DNA from: Acidobacteriota bacterium
Lineage (GTDB): Bacteria > Acidobacteriota > Holophagae > Thermotomaculales > Thermotomaculaceae
Assembly: GCA_013152385.1 (NCBI GenBank)
Contig: JAADGL010000010.1
Span: 92,336-140,990 of the forward strand
Direction of reading: 5' to 3'
DNA length: 48,655 nucleotides
Of the stretch, positions 8,180 through 15,862 are shown in pieces. The position numbers and the translations under genes are program-made. How positions within the stretch are numbered: the first letter of the stretch is position 1; every line of letters begins with the position of its first letter. Under the pieces are notes generated by a model. The model searched no databases. It was not told where the DNA came from and saw only the letters and a program-made list of their open reading frames with translations.

Positions 8180-10394
8180 CGGAATTATCAGCCTTTTCGG
8201 CGCGTTTTTCATTGGGCAGGCGCTGTTTCTCGAAGCTGATGACGGCACGGCTGTCATTTTGTCTCTTGGAGCCGCTCCCATGCTGCTTGCCATGGTACTT
8301 TACCTGATTTTTTTAATTTTTCCCGGGCTTTCTCCCGCTACGGTTGGAATGTCAATGGCAGTTTTGTTCGGTGGCAGTGGTGCGGTTTTTCTGGTGCGGA
8401 ATCGAAAAAAAATATTTCATTTCTCTGCCCCTTTTCTTTTTGTGCCCCTGCTGATTTCCCTCCCTGCATTCTTTTTTGTCTCACACCATGTTTCGTCATT
8501 TGATCCGATTAACTATGCTTTTATCGGAAAAACTTTTTTGAGCCGGATGTCTGTGCGGGGGTATCCCTTTATTTCACCCGGCCATATCGGCGGTGTGTTC
8601 TCCTGGTTTGCCCATCCTCCCATGTTTTCCCTTATGCAGACATGGCTCCGGCTGGCAGGGCTGGATGCATTTGTCCGTTTTATCGGTGTTTTTTACTACA
8701 TGCTTACAAATTTACTCATTTTCCGGGTAATCCGAAAACAAAAAGGGCTTGGCATTGCGGTTTCATTTACCCTGGTCCTGGCAATGACGCCATTCTTTAT
8801 CAGAACCTCGGTGGAGGGGTTTACCACTCCGATTCGGATGTTTTTCTTTACGGGAACAGCAGTGCTGCTTGCTTTTTCGAAGGAAAGGAAGATCTGGCCC
8901 GCCGGAATTTTTGCCGGTATGGCCATGCTCAGTCACACCATCGGTCTGCTGGCAGTTCCGGGTGGAATCCTCGCTCTTATTATAGTTGACCGTGGGGTGA
9001 AATGGAAAAGGCTCATCCTGTTCGGCGTAATTGCGGGACTTATCGGAGGGCTTCCATATCTGTTGATTTTCCGGAAGTTTCACAGTCTGGCGACAACCGG
9101 TGTTTTTGTCGGGGCATTCGGGAAAAAACTGGTTGATGATGTTTTTCGCTACCAGTTTATTCAAAAAGGGATGCCGACTTTTGCCAGCCGGTTGATGTAC
9201 GGTTATTTTTCTCCGGTTTTCCGTTTCTCCAGTTACGGACCGGCTTTTATTCTCGGTTTTGCCGCTTTGGCATTTTCCGGTCTGCGCCGCATTCCCCGAA
9301 ACCGGATAAGGGATGCCGCACTGGGATTCCTCCTTGTTTATTTTACGTTGCACTTTTTGCCGCTTCATCATAATATTTTTATCCTCAGCCCCCGTTATCC
9401 TTTGACAGTGCTTCCGCTTTTGATACTGGCCGGCGCGGTTTCACTGCCGGAAAAACCGGCCTGGAAATATGCTGCCGGAGCCGCAGCGGTAATTTCCGGA
9501 GGTATGATCCTCTGCTTTGCCCCGCCTTTTTACCGTCAGCCCTGCCTGCAATGTGAAATGAGCCGCTATATCAATACACATCTGACAAAACAGGACCGTG
9601 TTCTGGTGTGCCGGAGCCCGTTTTTCTTTCTGGATATCCGGAATATTCCGGGGGTGGATGCAATGGAACCGGCATTGGCACCTCTTTATCGGGAACCGGA
9701 TTTGAACACAATTCTTCATAAACTGAAAAAAACAGGGATTACATACGTTTTGTTGCCCTACGCACCGACCCCATTTGAATCCGAGGGGTTTGTACGGCGG
9801 CTGATTGAAACTCCTGGGATTCTGGAGGGGGTAAAACACACACCGGCATTTCACCTGTTTCGAATCCATTATCCCGAAACCCGTCTCAAAAATCCGGAAC
9901 CGGTCAAACTGCTTTTCTGGTCCCCGGAAAAACCCGCATTGACCTTAACAGCGTATGACCACAGCCGGAAACATCATCCCCTGCGTTTCTGGTACAACGG
10001 GGCCGGGCTCAATATATTTGCTTCCTTTACAGATACGAAACTGGCCCTTGCACGGGATATTCCCTGGCGGAAACATGCCCCTTACATTGAAACAAAGGGA
10101 TGCGGTTTTATGAAAATTTCTGTCCGTTTTCACAGCGCAACCTTTCCGTTCAGGCTCTGCTGGGACATCTTCCAGTTTAACTCGGGTGGAAAGCTGCTCC
10201 GTGTGACACATCCCCGCCCTGTCGTTGTGTCTCCGGGCTGGAAAACCCTTGTGATGCCAACCGATTATCCCAGGATGCTGTCTTCCCGTCTGCCGCTGGA
10301 CAGCCGAACGGCAAAGATCGTCCTGTCATTCAGCTTTTATTCGGAATCAGGAGGTGCCTGTGTCAATGCAATCGACATCACCGGTTATCGATGA
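8172..10394 (+). CDS. Multispanning GT39/ArnT-like glycosyltransferase (membrane)
   Basis: 740 residues from ATG 8172, which overlaps the stop of the Wzz gene. About ten or more membrane segments fill residues 1-470, and a soluble C-terminal domain of about 250 residues follows. A first large loop contains the acidic SSFDPINYAFIGK stretch and a GYPFISPGHIGG/FAHPP region, reminiscent of the catalytic first periplasmic loop of polyprenyl-phosphate-sugar transferases (PMT_2/GT39). The likely role is transfer of a lipid-linked sugar on the periplasmic face. The family call rests on architecture and this loop only. An in-frame GTG-type start 75 nt further upstream is possible but lies deep inside the previous gene. 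Confidence 0.55.
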   Translation: MISGIISLFGAFFIGQALFLEADDGTAVILSLGAAPMLLAMVLYLIFLIFPGLSPATVGMSMAVLFGGSGAVFLVRNRKKIFHFSAPFLFVPLLISLPAFFFVSHHVSSFDPINYAFIGKTFLSRMSVRGYPFISPGHIGGVFSWFAHPPMFSLMQTWLRLAGLDAFVRFIGVFYYMLTNLLIFRVIRKQKGLGIAVSFTLVLAMTPFFIRTSVEGFTTPIRMFFFTGTAVLLAFSKERKIWPAGIFAGMAMLSHTIGLLAVPGGILALIIVDRGVKWKRLILFGVIAGLIGGLPYLLIFRKFHSLATTGVFVGAFGKKLVDDVFRYQFIQKGMPTFASRLMYGYFSPVFRFSSYGPAFILGFAALAFSGLRRIPRNRIRDAALGFLLVYFTLHFLPLHHNIFILSPRYPLTVLPLLILAGAVSLPEKPAWKYAAGAAAVISGGMILCFAPPFYRQPCLQCEMSRYINTHLTKQDRVLVCRSPFFFLDIRNIPGVDAMEPALAPLYREPDLNTILHKLKKTGITYVLLPYAPTPFESEGFVRRLIETPGILEGVKHTPAFHLFRIHYPETRLKNPEPVKLLFWSPEKPALTLTAYDHSRKHHPLRFWYNGAGLNIFASFTDTKLALARDIPWRKHAPYIETKGCGFMKISVRFHSATFPFRLCWDIFQFNSGGKLLRVTHPRPVVVSPGWKTLVMPTDYPRMLSSRLPLDSRTAKIVLSFSFYSESGGACVNAIDITGYR

Positions 10395-11670
10395 GCGGAT
10401 ATTGCTGGGGCTTCTGGTTCCCCTCTTTGTTCTGCCGTTGCTTCACCCTCTGGGCTTTGTTATTGCCATTGCCCTGATTCCCGCCGGTTATCTTGCAATT
10501 TACGGGCTTCAGCACAATGAAATTTTTCTAATGCTGACCCTTTTTGCACCGGTACTGAAAACCAGTCCCTTGAATCCCATTCCTCCGGAGCTGGATTTAA
10601 CGGTAATTTTTTATGCCATGTTTCTTGCGGTTACCGCCCTTCTTTTTATCTTTAACAAACGGAAATTCCCTAAACCCGAACTCCTTGACATTCTCCTTGG
10701 TATTTTTGTGCTGATTGTCATTGTGGAATTTTTCAATGCACCGGGGAAAGTCCGGGATTATTCCCTGTTCAAGCTGATTCGTTTTCTTTTTCTGTCCCTG
10801 CCGTTTTTCTTTTTCCCGCGAATTTTTGCCGAGTTGGAGTTTCGCCGTCTCAGCAGCCTCATTGCGACAATCGGCAGCGGAATTTGTCTGGCTCTGTTTC
10901 TGGTTTATCCGGATTCACAGGTCATGAAAGCATCCGGAAACAGTTATCTGACTGTTGCTGCCATTGCCGGCATTGCTCTTTTTTTTGCGGCTGCCCGGTT
11001 TGTACAGGAAAAAGGGTTTTTCCGGAAGCTGGTTTACATAACGGCAATGACGGTTGATCTGGTTCTGGTTTTCAAGACCAATTCCAGAGGCGGTATGCTG
11101 TTCGGCGGGCTGGTATTGCTTTTCTATTTTTTGGTTGTTTTCCGTCAAAAACGGCTGCTGGTGCTCTTTGGCCTGATGTTGCTGATAATGACCACATTCT
11201 TTACCTATACGCTGTATCCTGACTTTTTTACCCGCTTTTTTTATATGTTCCGGCAGCACAAAGGCGCTTCCATTTCAGGCCGTTTTGTTGTGTACAAACT
11301 GGCATTGAAGCTTATTTCCCAACGGTGGATGACCGGTATCGGGCTGGGCGGGTTCAGCGATTATCATTTTCTGAAATATCCTCACAATTTATTTCTGGAG
11401 ATTTTTGTCGAGCATGGAATTGCAGGGATACTGGTGTTTCTTGCTTTCCTGTCAGGGGTCTTTTCCCGGGGAATGGCGGTTTTTCGCAGGCAGGCGCTTT
11501 ATTCCTGGCGTGCCCCCTATCTTTTGGGAGCCATATTCATGTTCCTGTTTCAAATGACCTCTTTCGGCCTGGAGTCCACCCGGCTGTTTTTTTTCTTCAC
11601 CGGCTGCCTTATCGTGTTTTATCAGAAACCGTTGAAAAATACTGGAAAATCACTTTCCGGAAACCCATAA
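10360..11670 (+). CDS. O-antigen ligase / polymerase family protein (Wzy or WaaL type)
   Basis: About 436 residues with ten or more membrane segments. The Wzy_C landmarks are present: TNSRGGMLFGGLVLLFYF around the middle, and YPHNLFLEIFVEHGIAG in the large periplasmic loop, where the PHN...HG pattern is characteristic of the ligase/polymerase superfamily. It would polymerise repeat units or attach a chain to its acceptor. GTG 10360 is placed 5 nt after AGGAGG; GTG 10354 and ATG 10366 are alternatives. It overlaps the GT39-like gene by 35 nt. Polymerase and ligase cannot be separated on sequence; with Wzz and Wzx nearby, polymerase seems likelier. Confidence 0.8.
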   Translation: MSMQSTSPVIDERILLGLLVPLFVLPLLHPLGFVIAIALIPAGYLAIYGLQHNEIFLMLTLFAPVLKTSPLNPIPPELDLTVIFYAMFLAVTALLFIFNKRKFPKPELLDILLGIFVLIVIVEFFNAPGKVRDYSLFKLIRFLFLSLPFFFFPRIFAELEFRRLSSLIATIGSGICLALFLVYPDSQVMKASGNSYLTVAAIAGIALFFAAARFVQEKGFFRKLVYITAMTVDLVLVFKTNSRGGMLFGGLVLLFYFLVVFRQKRLLVLFGLMLLIMTTFFTYTLYPDFFTRFFYMFRQHKGASISGRFVVYKLALKLISQRWMTGIGLGGFSDYHFLKYPHNLFLEIFVEHGIAGILVFLAFLSGVFSRGMAVFRRQALYSWRAPYLLGAIFMFLFQMTSFGLESTRLFFFFTGCLIVFYQKPLKNTGKSLSGNP

Positions 11671-11772
11671 TGATTTAGGTTTCGGTCTCTTTGGGGTTGG
11701 AGATTCTGTTGTGAAAGGGTAAGATATTGCCGCAGACGGCATAAAATAATTTTTTACAGGGAAATCAGTTGA

Positions 11773-12933
11773 ATGGAAAATGAAAATATAATTCTCTTTT
11801 CTTCCGATGATTGGGGATGGAAAACCAGCAAATATCAATTGGCAATTCGATTTTCCCGTAAAAACAGAGTTCTTTTTGTTTCTTCCATCGGATTTCGGGC
11901 ACCCACGGTTTCCCGACAGGACATGGGCCGGATTCTGCGTAAATTAAAATCCTTTTTAAAAGGAATTGAAAAGGTGGATGAAAACCTCTATGTTCTTACT
12001 CCCCTCGTGATTCCTTTTCAAAAAAATCGTTTTATTAAACGGGTGAATTTGTTTCTTCTTCGTACTCAACTGCGCTGGGCCCGTGTCCGGCTGAAAATGC
12101 AGAATCCTTTTGTTTTTGTTTTTTCCCAGAATTGGTATGAACTGATAAAAAAAATGCCGAGAAAGAAACTGATTAATTACTGTGTGGATGAACATTCGGG
12201 TTTTAATATTGCGAATCCGGAATCGTTTCGCAAACTGAATCAATTAATGTGTCAGGTATCGGATATTGTATTCTGTTCATCAAACCTGCTGACTGAAGCA
12301 TACCGGAAGTTCAATCCAAATACCTGCCACATCAGCCACGGTGTGGATTACGCACTGTTTTCCAGAGCCGTGTTTGATACCTCGTTGGAGACGGCTCCGG
12401 AAGCTGCCGGATTGAATGCGCCGGTTCTTGGATTCTGGGGCCACATTTCATATGAGTGGGTGGATGCCGGTTTATTGAAATATCTGGCGGAGAAGCAGCC
12501 GTCCTGGACTATTCTTCTGATCGGCCGGAATTCCATGCTGCCGGATGAATTCTCAAATTACGGAAATATTGTTCTGGCAGGGGAGAAGGATTTTGAGGCT
12601 TTGCCGTCATTCTGCAAAAAAATTGATGTGGCACTGATTCCCTTTGTCCGTTCCACCCTGACAGACAATTGCAACCCTTTGAAACTGTATGAGTATCTTG
12701 CCGCCGGCCTCCCGGTGGTGTCAACCGATATTCCCGAAGTCCGGTTCCACGGAAAGCATGTTCTCATTGCAGAAGGCAGAGAGGAATTTCTGAAACGCTG
12801 CGAAGAAGCGCTGGATCTGAATTGTGAAGAGAGGAAAAGGGAAGTTTCGCTCAGTATGAAGGAAAACACCTGGGATCACAAGGTGGAATTGATTTACCGG
12901 ATAATTGAGGGAGATTGTGCCGATCAAAATTGA
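11773..12933 (+). CDS. Glycosyltransferase, TuaH/GT4-like
   Basis: This 386-residue soluble GT-B fold enzyme probably adds a sugar to the growing lipid-linked repeat in the cytoplasm. The N-terminal domain begins IILFSSDDWGWKTSKYQLA. The C-terminal donor-binding domain contains GFWGHISYEWVD, the VDVALIPF segment and NPLKLYEYLAAGLPVVSTDIPE, the classic E-x7-E-like donor site of GT1/GT4 enzymes. The overall pattern recalls TuaH-type transferases. The ribosome site is weak. The upstream 102-nt gap contains a small inverted repeat (TGCCG-CAGA-CGGCA, 11728-11741) followed by an AT-rich run, but no clear promoter. Its 3' end overlaps the convergent flippase gene by 10 nt. Confidence 0.78.
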   Translation: MENENIILFSSDDWGWKTSKYQLAIRFSRKNRVLFVSSIGFRAPTVSRQDMGRILRKLKSFLKGIEKVDENLYVLTPLVIPFQKNRFIKRVNLFLLRTQLRWARVRLKMQNPFVFVFSQNWYELIKKMPRKKLINYCVDEHSGFNIANPESFRKLNQLMCQVSDIVFCSSNLLTEAYRKFNPNTCHISHGVDYALFSRAVFDTSLETAPEAAGLNAPVLGFWGHISYEWVDAGLLKYLAEKQPSWTILLIGRNSMLPDEFSNYGNIVLAGEKDFEALPSFCKKIDVALIPFVRSTLTDNCNPLKLYEYLAAGLPVVSTDIPEVRFHGKHVLIAEGREEFLKRCEEALDLNCEERKREVSLSMKENTWDHKVELIYRIIEGDCADQN

Positions 12934-14333
12934 AATTCACTTTTCCGGTTTCCAAATAAATACCATACGGCGAATGTTTCGATTAAAGCAAAGGCGGTAA
13001 TTGCCGGCACCGGATAAAAAGTTGCCGCATAGACCAGGCCCAGAATAATGAGCAGATGTACTCCCCACATTCCGGGCTTTCCCCGGAACCCGATCCGTTT
13101 TGTGATATAGCCGTAGCTTGAAATACCGGCAGTCAGATGGGACAGTGCCAGTGAAATTGAAATCACAACTGCGGGGGAATTCGGAAAAATGCGGCTCAGG
13201 ACGGCAAAAGAAACGATGAGGACACTTCCCCGTGCCAGATCCACGAAGACCTGTATCGGCCGGGTGTCCACTCCGTGGATAATGCTGCGGAACATCAGAT
13301 AAAACAGGTAGGGAAGTGCGGCGAAGGCTAAAATTTGCAGGATGGGGATTCCGGATTTATACTGAGCCGGCAGAAACCAGTGAATTGCCAGCGGTCCCAG
13401 TGCATAGAAAATGAAAATAGCAGCGGTTCCGGCCATGACCACGAGATTTGCGTATGAAGACAGAGATCGGGCCAGTTCTTTTTTTTCTCCTTTTCCCCAG
13501 AGCTCGGATACTCCCGGGAGCAGTACCATGTTGAATGCATAGGCCAGTGTGCCGGCCAACTGGAAAAAACGGGTGGCAATACCGAAATCTCCGGCAAGGG
13601 CACTGGAATAAAAATATTTTGCCAGCATGACTGCTGATGACATCATCAGGCCGGTCATAAAGAGGGAAGGAACGCGGGGAAAGGCATAAATCAGAATTTT
13701 TTTGAAATCAAAATTGCGGGTCCATTGGGTGGTCAGGATGTAGCAAAAAGGCAGCAATGAAACACCGGGCATCAATGCGACAAACCAGACAATTTCCCGG
13801 ATTCCGTTGATTGCCCCGGTCGCAATCAGCATGGCTGCCAGAAGGTTTCCCAGAATAAAGATGGCGGATTGCAGAATATTTGCCCAATACATTTTTTTGT
13901 GCCCCTGGAAGAAGGTGTAGGAAATCCGGTAGGTTCCGGTGAAAATCAATGCGGTTACCAGTGCGTAAAACAGGCTGATACGGCCATCGAAAAAGTGTTG
14001 CAGAATAAAGGGTTTTGCCAGCCAGACAATTGAAGTGGAAAAAATACCGATAATAAAAAAGACGGCCAGCACAGTGGTGGTTATCTTTTTTTGTTCGGAA
14101 GAATTTCCGGTATGGTAGCCGAGGTAGCGGGCCTGAGCAATATCCAATGCCACCGTGTAAAGGGGAAACAGGGATGCCACCAGTGCCCGGAAGGTAACGT
14201 AAAGCCCGAGATCCGCTTTGGAAATGTACCGGGGAAGAACGAAAACCAGCAGAATGACGAAAGAAATCAGGCTCAGGATCTGAACCAGCCCCGTTTGCAG
14301 AATATTAGCCCGGAATTTTTTGTCAAACAACAA
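12924..14333 (-). CDS. MOP-superfamily polysaccharide flippase (Wzx-like)
   Basis: 469 residues with about 12-14 membrane helices. The N-terminus (NILQTGLVQILSLISFVILLVFVLPRYISKADLGLYVTF) is the standard opening of Wzx/RfbX flippases, with the YI-s-x-x-D-L-G-x-Y pattern. It would flip undecaprenyl-linked repeat units across the inner membrane. The start is TTG 14333, 4 nt after GGGGGAG; a second TTG at 14330 is equally possible. It lies just downstream of the sugar-phosphate transferase on the same strand and converges on the glycosyltransferase with overlapping stops, leaving no room for a normal terminator. Confidence 0.85.
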   Translation of the reverse strand: MLFDKKFRANILQTGLVQILSLISFVILLVFVLPRYISKADLGLYVTFRALVASLFPLYTVALDIAQARYLGYHTGNSSEQKKITTTVLAVFFIIGIFSTSIVWLAKPFILQHFFDGRISLFYALVTALIFTGTYRISYTFFQGHKKMYWANILQSAIFILGNLLAAMLIATGAINGIREIVWFVALMPGVSLLPFCYILTTQWTRNFDFKKILIYAFPRVPSLFMTGLMMSSAVMLAKYFYSSALAGDFGIATRFFQLAGTLAYAFNMVLLPGVSELWGKGEKKELARSLSSYANLVVMAGTAAIFIFYALGPLAIHWFLPAQYKSGIPILQILAFAALPYLFYLMFRSIIHGVDTRPIQVFVDLARGSVLIVSFAVLSRIFPNSPAVVISISLALSHLTAGISSYGYITKRIGFRGKPGMWGVHLLIILGLVYAATFYPVPAITAFALIETFAVWYLFGNRKSEFQF

Positions 14334-14389
14334 AATCTCCCCCTTTTCCCCCCTGGAGATGGGTTATTCTGCCGTTTCGGCCTGTCATT

Positions 14390-15652
14390 TTATCGGCCCT
14401 TTGCCAGAAAAACGGTGGCGGCAGTTTTCAAGAGAATTTCAGCATCCAGCAGAAAAGAGATGTTTTTAACGTAATACAAATCATATTTCAATTTTTCCAG
14501 TGCGTCTTCCACCGAAGCACCGTAACCGTAATTTACCTGCGCCCATCCGGTAATCCCCGGTTTTACGAGGTATCGGAACATGTAGAAAGGCAATTGCTCT
14601 TTCAACTGGCTGTCAAATTCCGGCCGCTCGGGCCTCGGACCGACAAAACTCATATCGCCGCGGATTACATTGAAAAGCTGCGGCAGTTCATCAATTCGAA
14701 GTTTTCGAATCAAACGGCCGATTTTGGTGATCCTCGGATCATCTTCTGTTGCCCACTGGGCCTGCCCCGATGCTTCCGCGTCGTTTCTCATGGAGCGGAA
14801 TTTGTAAATTACAAAAAATTCTCCGTGAAGGCCGGTTCGCTTCTGGCAAAACAGGGCGGCACCGGGAGATTCCAGCCGAATTAAAATGGCGGTTATCAGC
14901 ATGACAGGGGCGGTAACGCAAAGGAGGGCCACTGCCAGAAAAAAATCCGTTATCCGTTTTACTGTAGTGGGAAACCGCCGCATGGCCCGGCTAAAGCCGG
15001 TGGGCTCAAAAAAGAATCGGCTGTCCACCATGTCTGCTGCCACCTGGCGGAAAAACAGCTCGTAAAAACCCGCAAGTGTCATTACCGGTTTTCCCCGGAG
15101 TTTTTCCAGCAGGAATCGGTGCATCGCACCATCGTCAATTTTCTCAAATTGGTCCACGATTACATAATCATTTACCGGCCCTTTCGCCTCGGGGATTGTT
15201 CCATCCGGAGGCAAATGAAAAATCGTACCGTTTTCGGAAAGTTTTTTTCTGACAGAAAGAGGCAGGGCCTGTTTCGTAATTCCGGACAGAAGAATCCGGG
15301 TCGGAACACGTTGTTTGGCTCCGGCAACGAACTTTCCCCGGAAAAACAGATAGAAAATTGCAATTGCGGTGTGCAGCAACAGAATTTTTCGCCCGATGGA
15401 GCGGAAGAATAATGCATAGTCAACAAGGACGGACAGGATTACGGCAAAAAGGACGACAAGAAAAACAGCATAGAGTATTCGGGACGCATCAAACTGCCGG
15501 GGCGAATAAAAGTCAAAGGCATAAAGAAAAATCAGATATGATACGGCTAATATGGCAATTCGCGGGAGCGGTTCCATTGGCGCGTTGAGGAGCCGCACCG
15601 AGAGGATCAGAAATGCGGGTATAAAAATGATGTCCATTATCCCGAGAACCAC
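14390..15652 (-). CDS. Undecaprenyl-phosphate sugar-1-phosphate transferase (initiating PGT)
   Basis: At least 420 residues. Four or so N-terminal membrane segments and a central Rossmann-like region precede the bacterial sugar transferase domain in the last 190 residues: QKRTGLHGEFFVIYKFRSM, the DELPQLFNVIRGDMSFVGPRP active-site region, and KPGITGWAQVNYGYG. This enzyme starts repeat-unit assembly by loading a sugar phosphate onto undecaprenyl phosphate. GTG 15652 is the first standard start, but the frame stays open to a stop at 15716-15718. The extra residues (VNRIFRLATWKRG) look like a genuine positively charged N-terminus, and an AAGGGGGG ribosome site precedes a CTG at 15694. The true start may therefore be non-standard. 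Confidence 0.88.
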   Translation of the reverse strand: MVLGIMDIIFIPAFLILSVRLLNAPMEPLPRIAILAVSYLIFLYAFDFYSPRQFDASRILYAVFLVVLFAVILSVLVDYALFFRSIGRKILLLHTAIAIFYLFFRGKFVAGAKQRVPTRILLSGITKQALPLSVRKKLSENGTIFHLPPDGTIPEAKGPVNDYVIVDQFEKIDDGAMHRFLLEKLRGKPVMTLAGFYELFFRQVAADMVDSRFFFEPTGFSRAMRRFPTTVKRITDFFLAVALLCVTAPVMLITAILIRLESPGAALFCQKRTGLHGEFFVIYKFRSMRNDAEASGQAQWATEDDPRITKIGRLIRKLRIDELPQLFNVIRGDMSFVGPRPERPEFDSQLKEQLPFYMFRYLVKPGITGWAQVNYGYGASVEDALEKLKYDLYYVKNISFLLDAEILLKTAATVFLAKGR

Positions 15653-15744
15653 ACCCCGTTTCCATGTGGCCAGCCTGAAAATTCGATTGACCAGAACCGC
15701 CCCCCTTATTGCCCGTTATTCGGGCCCCGGATTTCACTTTGATG

Positions 15745-15750
15745 ATTATA
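15745..15750 (-). promoter_or_regulatory. Possible -10 box for the sugar-transferase/flippase operon
   Basis: The minus strand reads TAGTATAATC, with a perfect TATAAT about 50 nt before the AAGGGGGG ribosome site. No recognisable -35 is found at 16-18 nt. No hairpin terminator is seen between this point and the end of the kinase gene at 15863. Confidence 0.35.
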
Positions 15751-15862
15751 CTATGAGTTGAAAAGTTTTCGGGGAGGATCAGGAATTTTTCTCGTATTTT
15801 ATCCCGGTTTCGCTGGATTGGTATTTTTGCCGTTTCCGAATAAAATTAGTTGTCCGTATGGA

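Noticed and set aside
11728-11750. TGCCG-CAGA-CGGCA hairpin as terminator after the O-antigen polymerase gene
   Set aside because: The stem is only 5 bp and the T-run begins some 10 nt later, so it is too weak to call.
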